Source: SYLG01 sp965226945 (GTDB lineage Bacteria; Planctomycetota; Planctomycetia; Gemmatales; Gemmataceae). Taken from it: DNA of 64,000 nucleotides. A model generated the notes under the pieces. The model was given only the letters and a program-made list of their open reading frames with translations. It was not told where the DNA came from and made no database searches. Where the stretch lies: positions 1,612,001 through 1,676,000 of the forward strand of contig OZ245717.1 in assembly GCA_965226945.1 (NCBI GenBank). The letters run 5' to 3'. The translations under genes were made by a program, and so were the position numbers. Below are positions 58,374-64,000 of the stretch, piece after piece; within the stretch, counting starts at the first letter, position 1; every line of letters begins with the position of its first letter.

Positions 58374-59831
58374 CTAACCCTTGACCACACCCACCGGCCG
58401 CAGCCGGGCCACGCGTCCCGATAAACCCGCCTGATCGACCGTCGCCACGACCTCGTCAACATCCTTGTAAGCGTCGGGCTGTTCCTCTTCGAGGCCTCGT
58501 CTGGTTTGCGACCGCGCGATGACTCCCCGCGCCAGCAACTCCTGGTCGATGCGCCTGCCCTTCGATCGATTGATCGCTTCGGTGCGGCTCATGAGGCGGC
58601 CCGCGCCATGACAGGTCGTGCCGAAGGTGTGCTCCATGCTGCCTGGCAAACCGACGAGCACCCAGCTGGCCCGGCCCATATCGCCGGGGATCAGGACGGG
58701 CTGCCCCACGGAGCGGTAGGCGTCGGGCACTTCGGGATGATCGGCGGGAAAGGCCCGGGTGGCTCCCTTGCGATGGACCCAGAGCTTTTTCTTTTTCCCA
58801 CCTACGGTGTGTTCTTCCAGCTTGGCGATGTTGTGGCACACATCGTAAAGCAGGCTCATCTTCAGCGATTGCCAGGTTTCCCCCAATACTTCAGCGAAAG
58901 CCTCGCGCGTGAGCTGCATGAGGATCTGCCGGTTGCACCAGGCAAAATGGGCGGCCGAACGCATGGCAGCGATGTAGCCGCGACCCTCGGGACTCTCGGC
59001 GGGCGCGCAGGCAAGCTGGCGGTCGGGCAGCGTGATGCCATATTTGCGCGGAGCATTGCGAAATTGATCCAGGGCATCGTCGCACACCTGGTAGCCCAGG
59101 CCTCGCGAGCCGCTGTGGATCATGATGACCACCTGGTCCTTTTCCAGGCCGAAGGCTTTGGCGACCGATTCGTTTTCGATCCGGTCGACCACCTGGATTT
59201 CCAAAAAATGGTTGCCAGAGCCCAGCGTGCCGCACTGGCCCATGCCACGTTTCAGCGCCATTTCCGAGAGCGCCTTGGGATCGGCCCCCGCCAGGTAGCC
59301 ACCCGCCTCGGTGTGCTCCACATCCATGCGCGTAACGAGGCCGCGATCGGCCAGCCAGGAGACTCCTTCGCCCAGAAGGCCGTTCATTTCCTTGGCATTG
59401 AAGCGGTACTTTCCCGACTTGCCCACGCCGCCGGGAATCACCTCGAACAACTTGTCGACCAGTCGATGAAGGTGATTTTGGATCTCCCCGATTTTGAGGG
59501 ACGTACGGACCAGGCGCACGCCGCAGTTGATGTCGTAGCCGACCCCGCCGGGTGAAATGACTCCGCCTTCCTTGGGATCGGTCGCGGCGACGCCGCCGAT
59601 CGGGAAACCGTAGCCCCAGTGGATGTCGGGCATGGCAATGCTCGCCACCTGGATCCCGGGCAGCGTGGCGACATTGGCCACCTGTTCGGGAGCCTGGTCA
59701 TCCATGAGCACCTTCATGAGGGCATCGTTGGCATAGATGACCCCATCGACACGCATGTCGTGGCGGTAATGCTTCGGGATGCGCCAGCGGCAGCAACCAT
59801 CCGCCTCGATCGGTCCGTGAAATGCGCCCAT
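58374..59831 (-). CDS. rtcB: RNA-splicing ligase RtcB
   Basis: 485 residues; joins 2',3'-cyclic phosphate (or 3'-phosphate) RNA ends to 5'-OH ends using GTP and Mn. Metal ligands are visible in DIHWGYGFPIGG, GVGYDINCGVRLV, LGSGNHFLEIQ and MIHSGSRGLGYQ. The guanylylated His is in FGTTCHGAGRLMSRTEA (His408). Typical full length. Its activating partner archease is encoded 3 kb to the right, beyond two paralogous membrane-protein genes. No RtcA or RtcR is seen. Confidence 0.97.
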   Translation of the reverse strand: MGAFHGPIEADGCCRWRIPKHYRHDMRVDGVIYANDALMKVLMDDQAPEQVANVATLPGIQVASIAMPDIHWGYGFPIGGVAATDPKEGGVISPGGVGYDINCGVRLVRTSLKIGEIQNHLHRLVDKLFEVIPGGVGKSGKYRFNAKEMNGLLGEGVSWLADRGLVTRMDVEHTEAGGYLAGADPKALSEMALKRGMGQCGTLGSGNHFLEIQVVDRIENESVAKAFGLEKDQVVIMIHSGSRGLGYQVCDDALDQFRNAPRKYGITLPDRQLACAPAESPEGRGYIAAMRSAAHFAWCNRQILMQLTREAFAEVLGETWQSLKMSLLYDVCHNIAKLEEHTVGGKKKKLWVHRKGATRAFPADHPEVPDAYRSVGQPVLIPGDMGRASWVLVGLPGSMEHTFGTTCHGAGRLMSRTEAINRSKGRRIDQELLARGVIARSQTRRGLEEEQPDAYKDVDEVVATVDQAGLSGRVARLRPVGVVKG

Positions 59832-59892
59832 GTATCGTCTTCTCGTGAATGATCCTTGGGCTTGGCGCCAGGCAACTTATCGGCCGGCCCAT

Positions 59893-59925
59893 CTGGCCCC
59901 AACTCTGGCCCCAACTCTGGCCCCG
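59893..59925. repeat. 12-bp tandem repeat in the rtcB upstream gap
   Basis: TGGCCCCAACTC occurs at 59894 and 59906, then partially at 59918. It lies in the 364-base gap between the divergent rtcB and the paralog A gene; the rest of the gap shows no gene. Its position 60-95 bases upstream of rtcB allows an effect on its promoter, not shown. Confidence 0.5.
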
Positions 59926-60195
59926 GCCGACCCCAATTCTGTCTTCGCAATAGGTTGGTTTATACGAGATCCGGGACGCTTCCGCCGGATCGCCACAAAT
60001 TCTATTGGCACGATCCTGGCCGATATTTCGAAATCGGTGAGTTCGCGGAGGGCACACCACAACAAACAGGGAAAAACAATCATCGCATGGTAGGTTGTCT
60101 CGAGCTTACATGAAGAATAGCATCTTCCAGAAGCAATCGAATCACCTCCCCATGCACATTCAGGCCACTACCTGCAGCAAAGGAGCACAACGCCC

Positions 60196-61275
60196 ATGAG
60201 ACGAGAAGACCAGGAAGAAAACGGCGTCGAGGCCGAAATCTTGAGAGAGAATGTTCAGGACGAGGCGCAAGCTCCTGTTAAGAAAAAAAAGAAGAAAAAG
60301 AAGAAGCCAGTCGAGAGCTTTGCGTTGCACTGGTCCAATGGTGTTTTGTTTGGAATTTTCTCTCTAATATTAATTGTCCTTTTTGTCATTTACAGCGAGA
60401 AGACGCCGCAAAAAATCGGCATGGTTACAGGGTCAATTGTCGCGCTCGTACTTTGGCCGGCGATTTTATCATTTTTTTTATGGCTATTGACTAAAAGCAA
60501 AATGGCGGTCACTATTAGCTTTAATGTTTTAATCATCCTGGTATTTCTGGGAAATCTCGCCATGCGGCTCCCTAACAGGGAGCAGATTGCCGCCCTGCGG
60601 CAAATGGAGCAAGAGAAAGAAGCACTTAAAAAAATTCTTAGTTCCACGGACGATCCGGAGAAAACCAAAGCGGCTCTCGATAAGTACAATGAAAACGTTC
60701 AAAAATCTCTTGGCAAAATGGCCCAATCTTCTTCGGGCAATGAAAAACAAGCCCTGGAAATACTTAAGACTTTTTCGGCTGAAACGGAAAAAGCCACAGC
60801 CAAATGGAGAACAACTTTCGATGCTCTTGGCAATCCGAGAATCCTCGATTACTCCCAATTGAAAAATCCAGGAGAATTCGATTATCAAAAAAATATTGCC
60901 AAAACCTATATTGCCGAAACCAGGATCTATGTGAAGTATCTTCAAGGTATGACCGCCACTTTGACTCAGCGGCTATCCGTGGTTGGCCTCAACGATCCTT
61001 TCATCAAGGGAGTGCTTGACGGGGCGACCAAAAAGCAACAGAGCCAAAAAGCGATTCTCGACCCCTTGATGAATCAGCATCTTGCGCTGGGAAACACGTT
61101 TCTTGAGATTCTGGATATTCTCGAAAAAAAGCAGTCGGTCTGGTCCGCGACCGGGGGGCAACTGGAAATTAACGACCCCGATATGCTCAAGAAGATCAAT
61201 GGCCTCGTTGAAAACATCGATAAGATCAAAGTAAAAATTGACCAATATGCCAATGAACTAACCAAGACTCTGTAA
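60196..61275 (+). CDS. Membrane protein with Lys run and coiled-coil domain, paralog A
   Basis: 359 residues. Acidic N-terminus, then a nine-Lys run, then membrane helices (GVLFGIFSLILIVLFVIYS; IVALVLWPAILSFFLWLL; ISFNVLIILVFLGNLAM), then a long coiled coil (about 130-359). No family recognised. Paralog B (61716) matches it in order and in motifs: LSNG-type helix start, FDALGNPR versus FQALGEPR, GEFDYQKN versus GEFLYRRN, WSATGGQLEI versus WTITGSQLVI. A has about 60 extra coiled-coil residues. Promoter regions are also alike. Both lie between rtcB and archease. Confidence 0.8.
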   Translation: MRREDQEENGVEAEILRENVQDEAQAPVKKKKKKKKKPVESFALHWSNGVLFGIFSLILIVLFVIYSEKTPQKIGMVTGSIVALVLWPAILSFFLWLLTKSKMAVTISFNVLIILVFLGNLAMRLPNREQIAALRQMEQEKEALKKILSSTDDPEKTKAALDKYNENVQKSLGKMAQSSSGNEKQALEILKTFSAETEKATAKWRTTFDALGNPRILDYSQLKNPGEFDYQKNIAKTYIAETRIYVKYLQGMTATLTQRLSVVGLNDPFIKGVLDGATKKQQSQKAILDPLMNQHLALGNTFLEILDILEKKQSVWSATGGQLEINDPDMLKKINGLVENIDKIKVKIDQYANELTKTL

Positions 61276-61323
61276 TCTCTGGCCGGTCCCTCCGGCAAGC
61301 CCGTAATCAGGCAGCAAAAGAGC

Positions 61324-61352
61324 CTGGCGGCACGGAAACTGGGTGCCGCCAG
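61324..61352. terminator. Hairpin after paralog A
   Basis: CTGGCGGCAC (61324-61333) and GTGCCGCCAG (61343-61352) are perfect 10-bp arms with a 9-base loop, then CGCTGTTTT. The gap 61276-61715 (440 bases) holds this hairpin and the upstream region of paralog B, but no gene. Confidence 0.6.
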
Positions 61353-61715
61353 CGCTGTTTTGGCGCCGATTCGGCCGAATTTTGCCGTTCGGTGTGGTCG
61401 TTCGCCGCCCCATTCCCGCTGTTCGTGGCGAAAGGATAGGTGCCTCGGGCGCATCAAATATTTCGGGCGTTCCTTAGCCTCCTTAATGCACACAGCCAAC
61501 CCACGTCATGGCCGTGAAGCGCAACGATTCCAACGTTGCATGATCTGAGATCGTTGAACTTTGCCAGCGAACGCCAGAATCTGTAAGCAAAAAAAACAAT
61601 CACACCATCATTGATGGTCACGGAATTGCTAGCCAATAGCATTCTTCTGAAGCACTCCCTTCATGATTCCAGATTGCGCTTGGCAATTGCCAACAACATC
61701 GAGGAAACCTCTCCC

Positions 61716-62639
61716 ATGAAAAAAACAAACAAAGAAGAAATCGTCGAAGCGCAAATCGTGAATGATGAAATCCAAGAAGAACCGTCTCGGTCAGCGAAAA
61801 AGAAAAAGAAGAAAAAGCGGGGAGTAGAGAAGTTTGAGTTGGCCCTGTCCAATGGGCTGCTCGCCGGTGTCTTTTCGGTCGGATTGATCGTAGCTTTCTT
61901 AGTATTTCGAGAAAAAACAACCTCATCAATTATTACATTGTGCGCATCCATTTTTATGCTGGTTTTTATCCCGGCCACTATTTCATTTATATCATGGTCC
62001 GCCTCTAAGAATAAATCAACATCAACCATGGCATTTAACATCCTAATCGTCTTAGTCTTCATTTCAAATATTTCATTTATGATTTTCGCAAGCAGAAATT
62101 CAAGTGCTAAAAAGGCGGATGAAATGCTTCAGGTTTTCAAATCTGAGAACGAGGAGGCCACACAGAAATGGAACGCGTCGTTTCAGGCCCTTGGCGAGCC
62201 AAGGATGCGCAATCTTTTACTATTAAAAAATCAAGGCGAATTTTTATACAGACGAAATCTTATCAATGAGCATAAAAAAGAAACGATCGCTTATATGGAC
62301 TACTGCAAAAAGAAGGAGGCCGATTTGAATCGACGACTGCTGGAACTGACAACCAACGATCCGTCCGCAAACGCCATCTATGAGCAGGTGATCCAACATA
62401 TCGATCGCCGGAGTTTCACCGCCGGAATTCTGGCGACCAAGCATATCACCCTGGCAAATGCGCTGCTTGAAGTCCTTGATACGCTTGAAACAAAACCAGC
62501 GGCCTGGACCATCACAGGAAGCCAATTGGTGATTAGCGACAGCGATATTTTGAATAAAATGAATTCTCTCGGAGAAACGATCGATAAGATTTATGAAGAA
62601 ATCTCCAAATATTCCACCAGGCTCAATCAAATCCGATAA
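61716..62639 (+). CDS. Membrane protein with Lys run and coiled-coil domain, paralog B
   Basis: 307 residues from ATG 61716 (GAGGAAA 9-15 bases upstream); the frame is open back to 61611. A seven-Lys run precedes membrane helices (GLLAGVFSVGLIVAFLVF; LCASIFMLVFIPATISFI; AFNILIVLVFISNISFMIF). The C-terminal region is helical. Same layout as paralog A at lower GC. An AATAGCAT(C)TTC-GAAGCA stretch is shared with the region upstream of paralog A (about 60117 and 61638), so duplication included the upstream region. No function known. Confidence 0.8.
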   Translation: MKKTNKEEIVEAQIVNDEIQEEPSRSAKKKKKKKRGVEKFELALSNGLLAGVFSVGLIVAFLVFREKTTSSIITLCASIFMLVFIPATISFISWSASKNKSTSTMAFNILIVLVFISNISFMIFASRNSSAKKADEMLQVFKSENEEATQKWNASFQALGEPRMRNLLLLKNQGEFLYRRNLINEHKKETIAYMDYCKKKEADLNRRLLELTTNDPSANAIYEQVIQHIDRRSFTAGILATKHITLANALLEVLDTLETKPAAWTITGSQLVISDSDILNKMNSLGETIDKIYEEISKYSTRLNQIR

Positions 62640-62858
62640 ATCTCCGGCTTCGATACTGCGCGACTGGATCCATGAAACCAAGATCAGCGGCTTTACCAGA
62701 TCGTATCGAGAGTCCCTCGGTCGCGCCGCCCTGCCACCATTCCCCACTTGGAGTCACGCAAGGAGATCGACGGAATCGAATGAACGAGTCAAAACACTCA
62801 AGAATCACTTCCGTGGCGGGAAATCGGCCTGATTCACCCAAGCCCCTGGCGCGGATCG

Positions 62859-63287
62859 TCAAATATCCACAATGACCCGTGCGCGCCATTTTCCCGCTTC
62901 ATTCACCACGCGGAACTCGTGAAGCGTGATGGCCTTGATCTCGCGATTCGCGGCGGCGATTCCTTCGACGAGCGCAGCACAATCGATGGCCAGGGTGTGA
63001 TCGGCACCCGAATCAACACCCGGAACGATTCGCAACGGAACCAGCACCCGTTCCTCGGCATGGAATACCGCCAACCAGTGCTTGAGCCAGGCGAACAGAA
63101 TCCACTCCGGATCGGTTTCGCTGGTGGTCCAGATCGTGGCTTCGCCTTGGGGATGGATCCGCTGGATTGGTCCAAAGGTCGCTTCGTCGAGGGCCGCGGC
63201 ACCCGCGAGAAGGATCTCGGGAAGCGTATCGGCTTCGAGTTCGATGCCCAAGTCAGCGGTGTGATCGATGAAGCGAAAAGTATACAC
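62859..63287 (-). CDS. Archease, activator of RtcB
   Basis: 142 residues; stimulates guanylylation and turnover of RtcB. FIDHTADLGIELEADTLPEI at the N-terminus with the conserved metal-binding Asp (DHTAD), and EAGKWRARVIVDI at the C-terminus, are diagnostic. Starts with GTG at 63287, as no in-frame ATG is near. The start is 10 bases from the array of 29-bp repeats and 90 bases from the fabH stop on the same strand. Confidence 0.95.
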   Translation of the reverse strand: MYTFRFIDHTADLGIELEADTLPEILLAGAAALDEATFGPIQRIHPQGEATIWTTSETDPEWILFAWLKHWLAVFHAEERVLVPLRIVPGVDSGADHTLAIDCAALVEGIAAANREIKAITLHEFRVVNEAGKWRARVIVDI

Positions 63288-63296
63288 GGTTCATGC

Positions 63297-63403
63297 CGTA
63301 AAAGCGCGGTGCCCCACGCTAATAGCGAAGAAGCGCGGCGCCCCAACCCAATAGCAAAGTAGCGCGGCGCCCCACCCTAATAACGAAGAAGCGCGGTACC
63401 CCA
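63297..63403. repeat. 29-bp tandem repeat array beginning in the end of fabH
   Basis: Units at 63317-63345, 63346-63374 and 63375-63403, plus a partial unit at 63297-63316, each ending GCGCGGYGCCCCA on the plus strand with 2-5 differences. The unit at 63375-63403 encodes the last residues of the fabH-type protein (WGTALLRY-stop). The array therefore seems to have arisen by duplication of the gene's 3' end toward archease. Confidence 0.85.
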
Positions 63404-64000
63404 CGCCAGGCCAGCGCCAAACCCACTCATACAGGCCAACTGGCCGCGCTTGAGCGACCCTTCGGCAAGCGCCTCGTCAAATGCCAACGGAATCGAAGCC
63501 GCCGAGGTGTTCCCGTATTTCTCCAGGTTGTGAAAGACCTTGGTGCGCGGAATGTGGAGCACGTCGATCGAGGCGTTGATAATGCGGATGTTCGCCTGAT
63601 GGGGGATGAACAGATCGACCTCCTCGGTCGTGTGGCCCGAAAAGGTCAGCACATCGGTGATCGTGTCGCAAAGGATGCCAACCGCCCAACGAAAGACGGC
63701 GCGGCCGTCCATGTGCATGTAGTGCATTCCCTGGTTGATCAGCTCGGCCGTCGGCGGAAGGCGGCTGCCGCAGGCGGGTCGATTGAGCAGGTCGCCCCCG
63801 CCGCCATCGGCGCCGAGACTCAAACCAAGAAAGCCTTCTTCGTCGGTCCCCTTGGTGATGACAAACGCTCCCGCTCCATCGCCAAAGAGGGGGTAGGTCT
63901 TGATGTCGTTGGGATTGACGATGCGCGAATTCGTATCCCCGCCGATGACCAGGGCGCAATTGCTGACGCCGGCGCGCACATAGGCCGCGGCCGTGGCCAG
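63377..64000 (-). CDS. fabH: 3-oxoacyl-ACP synthase III, 3' part (runs off the right edge)
   Basis: 207 C-terminal residues are visible. FGDGAGAFVITKG is the conserved thiolase-fold block, LFIPHQANIRIINA carries the catalytic His and LEKYGNTSAASIPLAFDEAL the catalytic Asn; the ending FGAGLAWGTALLRY fits FabH. The active-site Cys would lie outside the window. FabH starts fatty-acid chains by condensing acetyl-CoA with malonyl-ACP; other KAS III activities are possible. Downstream of it the 29-bp array separates it from archease. Confidence 0.95.
   Translation of the reverse strand: MATAAAYVRAGVSNCALVIGGDTNSRIVNPNDIKTYPLFGDGAGAFVITKGTDEEGFLGLSLGADGGGGDLLNRPACGSRLPPTAELINQGMHYMHMDGRAVFRWAVGILCDTITDVLTFSGHTTEEVDLFIPHQANIRIINASIDVLHIPRTKVFHNLEKYGNTSAASIPLAFDEALAEGSLKRGQLACMSGFGAGLAWGTALLRY

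Noticed and set aside
63297..63403. Possible CRISPR array
   Set aside because: Units are directly adjacent with no spacers and include coding sequence of fabH.

Overview
The window is a bacterial chromosome segment from a member of the Planctomycetota, possibly Gemmatales (the order is a weak guess). The phylum call rests on families typical of that group seen together: two DUF1501 proteins with Tat-type leaders, a PVC-type dehydrogenase/cytochrome c fusion, a DUF1559 pseudopilin-like protein with its H-X9-DG motif, a TIGR03000-type protein, a tricorn-like protease, and many secreted proteins of unknown role. Gene starts mix recognisable Shine-Dalgarno sites with GTG starts. I found no tRNA, rRNA or CRISPR array.

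1-11.5 kb: apt and hisI run leftwards and hisD-hisC-hisB rightwards (histidine synthesis and purine salvage). Next come a cystatin-like secreted protein, a 1823-residue ceramidase/dehydrogenase/HEAT/cytochrome c fusion, and a DUF1963-like protein.

11.5-23.6 kb is an accessory island. It holds a dead IS4-family element, a 151-bp remnant of a second copy, three copies of a ~265-bp repeat whose ends resemble the IS terminal repeats, several solo repeat ends, and visibly AT-rich genes. Among these is a four-gene leftward cassette: Cys-rich secreted peptide, LolA-like anchored protein, DUF1573-like protein, DUF1559 protein.

23.6-44.5 kb: a beta-lactamase-fold/NamZ fusion, a Rad52-family protein with a good sigma70-type promoter, DUF1501 proteins on either side of a tricorn-like protease, a TVP38/DedA-like membrane protein, a lone chemoreceptor, an EEP phosphatase/nuclease, an inositol-phosphatase-family enzyme, an alpha/beta hydrolase, a carbonic anhydrase plus SulP transporter operon behind two palindromes, and a GT-C-like membrane protein.

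44.5-57.8 kb: secreted proteins of unknown role, then a tightly coupled symporter and MurQ-kinase fusion. Together with the NamZ fusion 24 kb away these suggest recovery of muropeptide sugars. A 27-codon basic gene, SDR-hemF, a TIGR03000-type protein and a PhyH-type dioxygenase follow.

57.8-64 kb: a small cytochrome c, rtcB (RNA ligase), a tandem pair of paralogous membrane proteins, archease (the RtcB activator), an array of 29-bp repeats and the 3' part of a fabH-type gene. Coordinates were read by eye; domain calls come from motif recognition, not from database searches.
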